This document shows, in pieces, positions 1 to 5,608 of a stretch of DNA of 7,777 bases. The translations under genes and the position numbers were made by a program. The DNA is from an uncultured Clostridia bacterium (GTDB lineage Bacteria; Bacillota; Clostridia; Christensenellales; UBA1242). Numbering within the stretch: the stretch's first letter is position 1; every line of letters starts with the position of its first letter. Where the stretch lies: assembly GCA_947623775.1 (NCBI GenBank), contig CANQHL010000062.1:1-7777 (forward strand), read 5' to 3'. The notes under the pieces are model-generated. The model searched no databases and was not told the origin of the DNA. It worked only from the letters and a program-made list of their open reading frames with translations.

Positions 1-530
1 TTCAAAAAGTGGTTGAAAAAAGTGGCAACCCAAACATTGCACTTATTTTTGCATCGAGAATAAAAAACATAGATATTTCCAAATTGCAACAAATTGTTAT
101 AGAAAGCAAAAATCCCCAACTTGCCGCAAGTTTTGCAGAAAGTGTTGACGGCGCCGACATTGAAACGCTTGAAAATGTTGTTTTGCAAAGCAAAAATCCA
201 CGATTTATATATTACTTTGCAAGATTTGTACGTGGTGCAAACTTAGAACCGCTTCAAGAGGCAATAATAGAAAGTGGCGACCCGCAATATGCTTGCTATT
301 ACGCAAGATACATAGATGGTGCCGATATAAAACGACTTGAAGATGTTGTGATAAAAAGCAAAAATTACAAACAGGCATGCTATTTTGCCTATTATGTGCA
401 AGGTGCAGATGTGGAACGCCTGCAAAAAGAGTTTGCTCCTTATGGAAACATTCGCGGCACAATCATAGAAGAAAAATTGAAACAGAAAAAAACCGACGTC
501 TCTTTTGAAGATTTTCTCCCAGTAAAATAG
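1..530 (+). CDS. 28-residue helical-repeat protein, 3' part (5' end outside window)
   Basis: The reading frame is open from the left edge, so the true start lies upstream. The GTG at 9 falls inside a repeat and is unlikely to be the start. The protein consists of 28-residue units beginning at bases 84, 168, 252 and 336, exactly 84 bp apart. A cut unit precedes them and a final half unit starts at 420. Each unit has the pattern L-x-x-[VI]-[VI]-x-x-S-[KG]-[ND]-[PY] (helix A), then a Y/F/A-rich stretch such as YYFARFV (helix B), then G-A-[DN]-[IVL]. This predicts stacked two-helix repeats, an alpha-solenoid. The tail is a lysine-rich helix ending FEDFLPVK. No signal peptide or membrane segment is visible in this part. 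The units have diverged, unlike those of the paralogue at 1506-2639. I recognise no named family. A binding or scaffold role is inference from the architecture. No terminator is visible before the next gene's promoter. Confidence 0.8.
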   Translation, partial: QKVVEKSGNPNIALIFASRIKNIDISKLQQIVIESKNPQLAASFAESVDGADIETLENVVLQSKNPRFIYYFARFVRGANLEPLQEAIIESGDPQYACYYARYIDGADIKRLEDVVIKSKNYKQACYFAYYVQGADVERLQKEFAPYGNIRGTIIEEKLKQKKTDVSFEDFLPVK

Positions 531-542
531 CACATTTGCATA

Positions 543-571
543 TTGACAAAATTTGATTTTTAGGATATAAT
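543..571 (+). promoter_or_regulatory. Consensus sigma-A promoter for the 231-aa gene
   Basis: TTGACA at 543-548 and TATAAT at 566-571 are separated by exactly 17 bases, a full match to the sigma-70/sigma-A consensus. The promoter starts 12 bases after the stop of the preceding gene, so the next gene is transcribed independently. Transcription should start near 578, giving a leader of about 12 bases that is almost entirely the ribosome-binding site. Confidence 0.9.
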
Positions 572-576
572 AAAAT

Positions 577-585
577 AAAGGAGAG
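577..585 (+). promoter_or_regulatory. Ribosome-binding site AAAGGAGAG
   Basis: AAAGGAGAG ends four bases before the ATG at 590 and supports that start. It lies at or just after the predicted transcription start, so the leader is minimal. Confidence 0.85.
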
Positions 586-589
586 AAAT

Positions 590-1285
590 ATGAAAAAATT
601 TTGTTTTAAAGGTATTATTCCCATTCTCAATCTTGCTCAAAAAGGCACATTAAGAAATGTTTATGCAATCACACATTACACCGATGAAAAAGAAGGCATT
701 TTTGAGGGAATTTTAACTATAAAGGAAGATGCGTTAAAGTCAAACAACCGCCACGCATTTATTAAAGGTCAAGTAAAAGACGGAAAAGTTTCATTTATGC
801 TTTTGTCTAACAGAGAACTTACAGCCGATGAATCAATGGACATCTATGCTGGGAAAAATTTCAAAGATCTGCCAAGTCACTTTATTGACATTGAACTCTC
901 CGACACCCCAAGAACGGTAGGTTCAAATTTAAGCACGGGAGAAAGAATTGGTGGACAACTTGTCTCAACCATTCATGATACAACCGCCATCAATAATGTT
1001 CATGGTGCTTCGCTCACCGAAACCGACATTAAAAACATAAGCCAAATTTTCCAACCATTGCTTTTAGCAGATTATAAGGAGGAAGGAAAGCAAACACAGG
1101 CTGTAGACGAAATCAAAGGAGATTTCTTCTTAAAACATTTTGATGCTGTATATTTTTCAAGCCTTAAAAAATTGATAAAAGAGATGTCACCTGAAAACTT
1201 AAAAATTCTTGACGAATATGAAAAGACATTACAATCACAAACTGAAAACGCAGAAAGTGAAGAAAAGGCTCCAGAGTTGCAATAA
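590..1285 (+). CDS. Hypothetical protein, 231 aa
   Basis: I do not recognise this protein. The start is fixed by an AAAGGAGAG site just upstream and a perfect promoter. There is no signal peptide and no hydrophobic membrane segment, so it is probably cytoplasmic. Residues 1-105 look beta-rich, alternating short strands such as YAITHY, EGILTI and KVSFMLL. Residues 105-140 are Gly/Ser/Thr-rich and loop-like. Residues 142-215 are predicted helical (QIFQPLLLADY, SLKKLIKEMS). The last 15 residues are acidic and probably disordered (ENAESEEKAPELQ). It lies between a repeat protein on the same strand and a paralogous repeat protein facing it. It has its own promoter and a strong terminator about 120 bases after the stop, so it is likely monocistronic. 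The stop codon lies inside the first copy of a 30-bp tandem duplication. Function is unknown. Confidence 0.85.
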   Translation: MKKFCFKGIIPILNLAQKGTLRNVYAITHYTDEKEGIFEGILTIKEDALKSNNRHAFIKGQVKDGKVSFMLLSNRELTADESMDIYAGKNFKDLPSHFIDIELSDTPRTVGSNLSTGERIGGQLVSTIHDTTAINNVHGASLTETDIKNISQIFQPLLLADYKEEGKQTQAVDEIKGDFFLKHFDAVYFSSLKKLIKEMSPENLKILDEYEKTLQSQTENAESEEKAPELQ

Positions 1286-1336
1286 AAAAATATCTTGTGC
1301 CTTAACATTGCAATAAAAAATATCTTGTGCCTTAAC
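1277..1336. repeat. Tandem duplication of about 30 bp at the 3' end of the 231-aa gene
   Basis: Copy 1 (1277-1306) and copy 2 (1308-1336) share TTGCAATA, an A-run and TATCTTGTGCCTTAAC. They differ only by one A in the run. Copy 1 contains the last two codons and stop of the upstream gene, and copy 2 is noncoding. The near identity points to a recent duplication. Confidence 0.9.
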
Positions 1337-1338
1337 GT

Positions 1339-1373
1339 GAGGTCAAAGTTTCAAACTTTGCCACTTAAACCTC
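1339..1373. repeat. Palindrome with an outer paired arm
   Basis: CAAAGTTTCAAACTTTG (1344-1360) is a perfect 17-base palindrome about a central C. GAGGT (1339-1343) can pair with ACCTC (1369-1373) around it, with a small asymmetric bulge. No T-run follows on either strand, so it is not itself a terminator. An RNA hairpin at the 3' end of the transcript or a protein-binding site are both possible. Confidence 0.55.
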
Positions 1374-1401
1374 TGATTTTTAAATTTTTAATAACAAACT
1401 A

Positions 1402-1434
1402 AAAAAGGACGCAAATGCGTCCTTTTTGTTTTTT
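1402..1434 (+). terminator. Rho-independent terminator, probably bidirectional
   Basis: GGACGC (1407-1412) pairs with GCGTCC (1417-1422) over an AAAT loop. The stem extends through flanking A and T runs (1402-1406 with 1423-1427), and a T-rich tract follows. It sits between convergent genes. On the minus strand the A-run at 1401-1406 gives a six-base U-tract, so it can also stop the repeat gene transcribed from the other side. Confidence 0.9.
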
Positions 1435-1505
1435 AACTTATTTAAATTCTTCAGTTATTAATTTTTCAATGTCTTTGGTTTATAAATCTTTCAAAATTCT
1501 TTCGT

Positions 1506-2639
1506 TTATTGATTTTCAATTTCTTTTACGAAATCATTAAATTCTTTTTCCAATCCGTTAGCATTTTCTCTTTGCTTTTTGTTTGGTCCTATAATTTTAT
1601 TTAGTGCTTCAACGTCGGCGCCTTTAACATCTAAAAACAACTCACAAGCATCAATGTCATTGGAATCCATAACAACTTTTTGTAATGCCAAAACATCGGC
1701 ACCCTCAACGTTTGCCGCAAAATCACGTGCTGCGACAGGATTTTTGGAGTTTATAACAACCTGCTGAAGTGCTTTTATATCTGCACCCTTGACATCTCTT
1801 GCGAAATAGTAAGCAAAATTAGGGTTTTTGGAATTAATAACAATTTGTTGAAGTGTATTAACATCTGCTCCATTGACATCTTTTGCAAAATGGTAGGCTG
1901 CTGCTACATTGGCATCATCGCCTTTATATTTATAAATGTTTTCATTTATGCGACCTTTAAAATCAATAACAACTTGTTGAAGTGCTTTTACATCTGCACC
2001 CTCGAAATCCCTTGCAAAACGATAAGCATACACGGAATTTTGCGATTTAATAGCAACTTGTTGAAGTGCTTGTATATCTGCCCCCTTAACATGCTGTGCA
2101 AATACATAAGCCGTTCCGGCATCATAAGAATTAGCAACGATTTGCTGCATAGTCTTAATATCTGCACCTTTAACATCTCTTGCAAATTGGTAGGCAACAA
2201 GTGCTCTATCATCTGCTTGATCATAATCAACGAGGTTGTCGAGATCTCGTGTGTTTTTAGCATCTATAACAACTTGCTGAAGAGCTTTTACGTCTGCATC
2301 TTTAACATCTTTTGCAAAAAAGTAAACAGAACTAAACCTTTTTGAATCAATAACAACCTGCTGAAGTGCTTTAACATCTGCACCCTTGATATCTCTTGCG
2401 TAAAAATACGCTTCCTCTGAATTTTTAGAATCAATAACAACCTGTTGAAGTGCTTTTACATCTGCACCTTCTATTTTATATGCATATTCCCAAGCAAAGG
2501 ATGGATCTCCGCTTCTTATAATAAGTTCCTCTAGTTTTTTCAAATTTTCTTTTGATTTAGAATCTGATTTATCTTGGAACTGACGTGCATAATACAATAT
2601 TTTGTTAAAATCACTTTTACTCATATTAATTTTCTTCAT
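1506..2639 (-). CDS. 28-residue helical-repeat protein, 377 aa
   Basis: This is a complete gene with ATG at 2639, a GGAGG site at 2647-2651 and a consensus promoter. After an N-terminal stretch (residues 1-35, including YYARQF, which resembles helix B of a unit) come ten repeats from residue 36 to 345 and a partial eleventh. The consensus begins LQQVVIDSKN (helix A) and ends FARDVKGADVKA (helix B plus a conserved GAD turn). Most units are 28 residues. Units 4 (residues 120-163) and 7 (220-262) carry about 15 extra residues between the helices. The C-terminus is a charged helix ending KEIENQ. An alpha-solenoid fold is predicted. There is no signal peptide, membrane segment or catalytic motif. 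It shares its repeat with the protein at 1-530, but its units are more alike, as if homogenised by internal recombination. I know no named family for it. A protein-interaction role is inferred only from the architecture. Confidence 0.88.
   Translation of the reverse strand: MKKINMSKSDFNKILYYARQFQDKSDSKSKENLKKLEELIIRSGDPSFAWEYAYKIEGADVKALQQVVIDSKNSEEAYFYARDIKGADVKALQQVVIDSKRFSSVYFFAKDVKDADVKALQQVVIDAKNTRDLDNLVDYDQADDRALVAYQFARDVKGADIKTMQQIVANSYDAGTAYVFAQHVKGADIQALQQVAIKSQNSVYAYRFARDFEGADVKALQQVVIDFKGRINENIYKYKGDDANVAAAYHFAKDVNGADVNTLQQIVINSKNPNFAYYFARDVKGADIKALQQVVINSKNPVAARDFAANVEGADVLALQKVVMDSNDIDACELFLDVKGADVEALNKIIGPNKKQRENANGLEKEFNDFVKEIENQ
1605..2534 (-). repeat. Coding tandem repeat, 84-bp units (ten copies, two expanded)
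   Basis: Codons 36-345 form ten units. Eight are 81-84 bp and two are 129-132 bp. Visible on the plus strand as recurring TTGTTGAAGTGC- and CATCTGCACC-like segments. Units 4-5-6 (1983-2282) and 7-8-9 (1686-1982) match each other in order: a long unit, a unit beginning QQIV, and a unit ending EGADV. Confidence 0.9.
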
Positions 2640-2644
2640 TTTAA

Positions 2645-2651
2645 TTCCTCC
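2645..2651 (-). promoter_or_regulatory. Ribosome-binding site GGAGGAA
   Basis: On the minus strand GGAGGAA precedes the ATG at 2639 by five bases and supports that start. It begins at the predicted transcription start. Confidence 0.85.
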
Positions 2652-2657
2652 GTAATT

Positions 2658-2686
2658 ATTGTATCACAATAAAAAGCATTTGTCAA
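2658..2686 (-). promoter_or_regulatory. Sigma-A promoter for the 377-aa repeat gene
   Basis: On the minus strand TTGACA (2686-2681) and TACAAT (2663-2658) are separated by 17 bases. Predicted transcription starts near 2651, leaving a leader of about 12 bases. Confidence 0.88.
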
Positions 2687-2750
2687 TAAGTTTTCATTTC
2701 AACCAATCAACATTATTCATGTTCAATCTAGGCGAACAATCAAAAGCATA

Positions 2751-2785
2751 TAAAAAAGAGTTAAGGTTTAATATCTCAACTCTTT
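2751..2785 (-). terminator. Rho-independent terminator for the 222-aa gene
   Basis: Read on the minus strand, AAAGAGTT (2785-2778) pairs with AACTCTTT (2762-2755) over a 15-base loop, followed directly by more T residues. It lies about 100 bases after the stop of the minus-strand gene at 2889 and upstream of the repeat gene's promoter, so it separates the two units. Confidence 0.7.
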
Positions 2786-2818
2786 ATTTGCCAATTTCAA
2801 AAATTGATTAATGCGTCC

Positions 2819-2881
2819 TTTTGTTTTGCAAATTTTAAATCAATTAATCAATTTCTAATCAATCAAATTTGCAAAAGCAAA
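2819..2881. repeat. Inverted repeat, 12 bp perfect, extended to about 17 bp with one bulge
   Basis: TTTTGCAAATTT (2824-2835) is the exact reverse complement of AAATTTGCAAAA (2865-2876). One bulged base allows a further TTTTG/CAAAA pairing outside. The 29-base interior is AT-rich and repeats ATCAAT-like words. It starts eight bases after the stop of the 222-aa gene and could be a transcript-end hairpin or a binding site. Confidence 0.65.
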
Positions 2882-2888
2882 AAACCAT

Positions 2889-3557
2889 TTATTCATTCTC
2901 AATTTCTTGTTCTTTGTGTAATGCGTTTTGAGCCTCTACGCCCTGAAGATATTCTTCAAGATTGCTTATTGCCAACGCGCCATGTTTTTTGTTTTCATAG
3001 CGGAAGAGGTCAGGACCTTTATCAGAAAAATCCGCCGCCATGTAAAGCGCACAAGTTGCACTTCCGCCCGAATGGTCACCTTTTCTCAGAATGTCAAGAC
3101 ATTGTTCATAATCTTTGCCCTCTTCAAGTGCTTCCATCATTTGGAGTGCGGCATAAGCATCGGTACCTTTGTACAACCCTTTTATGCTTTGTTTAACTGC
3201 TTTTTTCCAATCTTTTTGTTTGTACTTCGGAATTATTTTATTTCCTCTTTCAATCCAAGTAGGCATACTTTCGATTGCTTCAAGTTCGGCTTTAGCCTCT
3301 TCCATTTCCATTTCTTTAAACAATCTCTTTCTTGCCTGTTTGTATGTTTTGTAATTTACACCCATCACTTTTTCGCAGATGGAATTTTTATCATCTAACA
3401 TTGCATACAATTTTTTACCCTCATATTCAATGTAGATGTATTCATCATTCTTTCTGCACATATCCATAAAATCAAGCATGTCTTGGAAGTTGTTTATAGT
3501 GCGATAAGAACCAATGTCAACTTTTCTCGACAATGCTTTAACTTGACCAGCATCCAT
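2889..3557 (-). CDS. Hypothetical protein, 222 aa
   Basis: I do not recognise this protein. The chosen start is ATG at 3557, preceded by AAGGGGGTG. A longer frame from 3608 would overlap the promoter and is rejected. Residues 1-60 contain a short helical segment (QDMLDFMDMC) and a strand-rich piece (YIYIEYEGKKLYAML), suggesting a small alpha/beta fold. Residues 66-100 form a long charged helix with coiled-coil character (KRLFKEMEMEEAKAELEAIE). The second half has WIERGNKIIP, KQKDWKKAVKQ and a distinctive Gly/Ser segment, DHSGGSATCALYMAADFS (161-178), that could be a conserved functional loop. The last 20 residues are polar. No signal peptide or membrane segment is seen, so it is probably cytoplasmic. 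It is divergently transcribed from fhs and has its own promoter and terminator. Nothing here identifies a function. Confidence 0.85.
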   Translation of the reverse strand: MDAGQVKALSRKVDIGSYRTINNFQDMLDFMDMCRKNDEYIYIEYEGKKLYAMLDDKNSICEKVMGVNYKTYKQARKRLFKEMEMEEAKAELEAIESMPTWIERGNKIIPKYKQKDWKKAVKQSIKGLYKGTDAYAALQMMEALEEGKDYEQCLDILRKGDHSGGSATCALYMAADFSDKGPDLFRYENKKHGALAISNLEEYLQGVEAQNALHKEQEIENE

Positions 3558-3561
3558 GATG

Positions 3562-3570
3562 CACCCCCTT
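3562..3570 (-). promoter_or_regulatory. Ribosome-binding site AAGGGGGTG
   Basis: AAGGGGGTG on the minus strand lies four bases before the ATG at 3557 and decides that start over the in-frame ATG at 3608. Confidence 0.8.
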
Positions 3571-3579
3571 ATTAATAAT

Positions 3580-3608
3580 ATTTTATCATAATAAAAAAAC
3601 AATGTCAA
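3580..3608 (-). promoter_or_regulatory. Sigma-A promoter for the 222-aa gene
   Basis: On the minus strand TTGACA (3608-3603) and TAAAAT (3585-3580) are separated by 17 bases. Transcription is predicted near 3573, giving a leader of about 16 bases. Confidence 0.85.
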
Positions 3609-3651
3609 TACAATTTTTCTTCAAAATGTTTTATCAACTTCCTTTCAAAAT

Positions 3652-3681
3652 TTGTTTATTTTAAATCTTTTGTGCTATAAT
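3652..3681 (+). promoter_or_regulatory. Extended -10 promoter for fhs
   Basis: TATAAT at 3676-3681 is preceded by TGC, giving an extended -10 element. The -35 region is weak: TTGTTT at 3652-3657 with an 18-base spacer. This differs from the strong -35 boxes of the other genes. Transcription should start near 3688. Confidence 0.7.
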
Positions 3682-3691
3682 GAATGATAGT

Positions 3692-3697
3692 GAGGTG
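3692..3697 (+). promoter_or_regulatory. Ribosome-binding site GAGGTG that fixes the fhs start
   Basis: GAGGTG lies three bases before the ATG at 3701. The upstream in-frame ATG at 3680 overlaps the -10 box and has no such site, so 3701 is preferred. Confidence 0.75.
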
Positions 3698-3700
3698 AAA

Positions 3701-5278
3701 ATGTTAAAAATCCAAACAATAGCAAAAAAGGCAAACATTAAAAATTTTATTCCATATGGAAACTATATGGCAAAAATAACCCCGCTCAATGAAAGCAAAA
3801 AGGGCAAACTTATTCTTGTGAGTGCAATGACCCCCACCACTGCCGGCGAGGGCAAAACAACAATTGCGATTGCACTGAGTGACGCCCTCAACATTTTAGG
3901 ACATAAGAGCATACTTTCTTTGCGTGAACCATCTCTGGGACCGGTTTTTGGCATGAAAGGTGGAGCAACTGGTGCAGGAGCGGCCACTGTTGAGCCAAGC
4001 AACGAAATCAATCTGCATTTCACGGGTGATTTTCATGCTATAACAAGTGCAAACAATCTTTTGTGTGCCATGCTTGATAATTCAATTTTCCAGGGCAATC
4101 CCCTCAACATAAATCCACAACGCGTTGTCTTTCCGCGTGCGATGGACATGAATGATAGAAGTTTGCGTGATATTGACATATCTCTTGAAAAGTTGAAAGG
4201 ACAAGAGGCAAGACGCGACCATTTTGTGATAACATCTGCGTGTGAGATAATGGCAATCCTATGTCTTGCACAAAATTTTGACGACTTAAAAAGACGACTT
4301 GGCAACATTCTTGTTGCATACACCTATGATAACAAGCCTGTTTTAGCAAAAGACCTGAAAGCACAACAGGCAATGGCAATACTTCTTGCAAATGCAATTT
4401 ATCCAAACTTAGTCCAAACGCAAGGTGGCTATCCGGCAATTATTCATGGTGGACCTTTTGCCAATATTGCACATGGATGCAGTTCAATCATAGCAACATC
4501 CACTGCTCTATCTCTCGGTGAATATTGCGTAACCGAAGGCGGATTTGGCGGTGACCTTGGTGGTGAAAAATTTTTAAGCATAGTAAGCAGAAAATTAAAT
4601 AAAGCGCCAACATGCGTTGTTGTGGTGGCAACTGTAAAAGCCATTAAACTTCATTCTGAAAGCGGACTTTTAAGTGAGGGATTTGAAAATTTGAAACGCC
4701 ATCTTTTAAACTTTAAAAATGTGTTTTCTCTCACTCCGATTGTTGCACTCAACCATTTTAAAGATGATAGCGAAGATGATATAAATGAGGTTGTTGACCT
4801 TTGCAAAACACTTGGCATATCTTGCCACGTTTGCTATCCATATGAAAAAGGCGGAAAAGGTTGCCTTTCACTTGCTGCCGAAATAACCACTCTACCCGAA
4901 CCTAAACAAATGAATTATCCATACAATCTTGAAGATTCGGTTAAAGACAAAATCCAAAAACTAACCACAAAGATTTATGGCGGAAAAGATGTTGAATATT
5001 CTGACGACGCACTTGAGGATTTAAAGAACTTGCCGGAAGAGTGCAAAAATTATCCAATATGCGTTGCCAAAACACAGTACTCATTCTCAGATGATGCAAA
5101 AAAACTCAATGCTCCAAAAGATTTCACATTGCATGTCAAACGAATTGAAGTGAAACACGGCGGTGAATTTATCGTTGTACTTGCTGGAAAAATTTATCTT
5201 ATGCCAGGGCTTAGCAAAGAGCCAAATGCAGTAAATATGTATATTGATGAAAATATGGTTATACACAATTTAAAATAA
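3701..5278 (+). CDS. fhs: Formate-tetrahydrofolate ligase (formyl-THF synthetase), divergent
   Basis: The family joins formate to tetrahydrofolate using ATP, giving 10-formyl-THF for one-carbon metabolism in the cytoplasm. Evidence includes the P-loop TPTTAGEGKTT (residues 44-54), REPSLGPVFG (75-84), NLHFTGDFHAITSANNLL (104-121), a DMNDRSLRDI motif (149-158), HGGPFANIAHGC (249-260), AKTQYSFSD (456-464) and MPGL (501-504). Numbering is from ATG 3701, giving 525 aa against roughly 555 in the family. The N-terminus is shorter, and so is the region after residue 318. Odd points: the glycine-rich signature usually GGAAGGGY reads GGATGAGA; the usual VATxRALKxHGG reads VATVKAIKLHSE; the usual EVWAKGG reads YPYEKGG, so the folate-stacking Trp is Tyr; and the protein has no Trp at all. 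No other folate gene is adjacent. Family assignment is secure, but full activity is uncertain. Confidence 0.95.
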   Translation: MLKIQTIAKKANIKNFIPYGNYMAKITPLNESKKGKLILVSAMTPTTAGEGKTTIAIALSDALNILGHKSILSLREPSLGPVFGMKGGATGAGAATVEPSNEINLHFTGDFHAITSANNLLCAMLDNSIFQGNPLNINPQRVVFPRAMDMNDRSLRDIDISLEKLKGQEARRDHFVITSACEIMAILCLAQNFDDLKRRLGNILVAYTYDNKPVLAKDLKAQQAMAILLANAIYPNLVQTQGGYPAIIHGGPFANIAHGCSSIIATSTALSLGEYCVTEGGFGGDLGGEKFLSIVSRKLNKAPTCVVVVATVKAIKLHSESGLLSEGFENLKRHLLNFKNVFSLTPIVALNHFKDDSEDDINEVVDLCKTLGISCHVCYPYEKGGKGCLSLAAEITTLPEPKQMNYPYNLEDSVKDKIQKLTTKIYGGKDVEYSDDALEDLKNLPEECKNYPICVAKTQYSFSDDAKKLNAPKDFTLHVKRIEVKHGGEFIVVLAGKIYLMPGLSKEPNAVNMYIDENMVIHNLK

Positions 5279-5394
5279 ACATTTTTTATCCGCTTAAAAT
5301 GCGGTGAAAAATTACATTAAATTTTATAAAAAAATCACTTTTTATTTAATTAAAATGTATAAAAAATTCACGCAAAAAAAATAATATAATTTAC

Positions 5395-5561
5395 AAAAAT
5401 CCAATTCCAAAAAAATACACTTCTTTATTTTGAAGTGTATTATATGTACAGAAAAGTCCAATTTCATAAAATACACTTCTTTTATTTTGAAGTGTATAAA
5501 TATATATGCAAAAAATTCAATTACAAAAAAATACACTTCTTTTATTTTGAAGTGTATTTTT
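5395..5561 (-). repeat. Three tandem hairpin units, period 56-60 bp
   Basis: Stems ATACACTTC / GAAGTGTAT occur at 5415-5423/5432-5440, 5471-5479/5489-5497 and 5531-5539/5549-5557, with T-rich loops of 8-9 bases containing TTTATTTT. The flanking sequence is also repeated, with CCAATTCCA, CCAATTTCA and TCAATTACA at matching positions. The whole unit of about 45 bases is therefore duplicated, not just the hairpin. On the minus strand each stem is followed by a T-run. Confidence 0.9.
5525..5561 (-). terminator. Rho-independent terminator of the ATPase gene
   Basis: This is the first hairpin met by transcripts of the minus-strand ATPase gene. A nine-base stem extends through A/T runs to about 13 pairs and ends in a run of seven T on the minus strand. 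Further T residues on the plus side make it usable for fhs as well. The hairpins at 5414-5441 and 5471-5497 are back-up copies. Confidence 0.85.
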
Positions 5562-5608
5562 AAATTTTCACAAGTTTTTAAGTTAGAGGTGTCACACGGT
5601 TTTGTCTG

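Larger units (their letters stand above)
5279..5608. other. Convergent intergenic region between fhs and the ATPase gene
   Basis: This very AT-rich stretch of about 330 bases contains no credible gene. A weak hairpin (CCGC 5290-5293 with GCGG 5301-5304) lies just after fhs but lacks a U-tract on either strand. The main content is a set of three tandem terminator-like hairpins (5395-5561). A probable eroded copy lies at about 5326-5360, where TCACTTTTTATTT and AATGTAT echo the hairpin sequence. Confidence 0.75.

Noticed and set aside
1579..2345. Open frames on the plus strand opposite the 377-aa repeat gene, with their own repeating peptides
   Set aside because: Their repetition mirrors the 84-bp repeats of the real gene. 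They lack ribosome-binding sites, and the minus-strand frame has promoter, RBS and a coherent protein pattern.
3558..3608. Longer N-terminus (ATG at 3608) for the 222-aa protein
   Set aside because: The extension covers the -35/-10 promoter. ATG 3557 has a strong AAGGGGGTG site.
3680..3700. Upstream ATG at 3680 as the fhs start
   Set aside because: It overlaps the TATAAT box and has no ribosome-binding site. ATG 3701 has GAGGTG just before it.
531..3700. tRNA or other structured RNA genes in the intergenic gaps
   Set aside because: I saw no cloverleaf-like arms or GTTCGANTC-type motif. The gaps hold promoters, terminators and the listed repeats.
5290..5304. Hairpin just after fhs as its terminator
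   Set aside because: The stem is only four G/C pairs with a mismatched extension and no U-tract on either strand. The downstream hairpin array is a better candidate.
5395..5561. CRISPR array (palindromic repeats at regular 56-60 bp spacing)
   Set aside because: There are only three copies. The intervening sequences are similar to each other (CAATT flank and A-runs) rather than unique spacers, and no cas gene is present. Terminator hairpins fit better.
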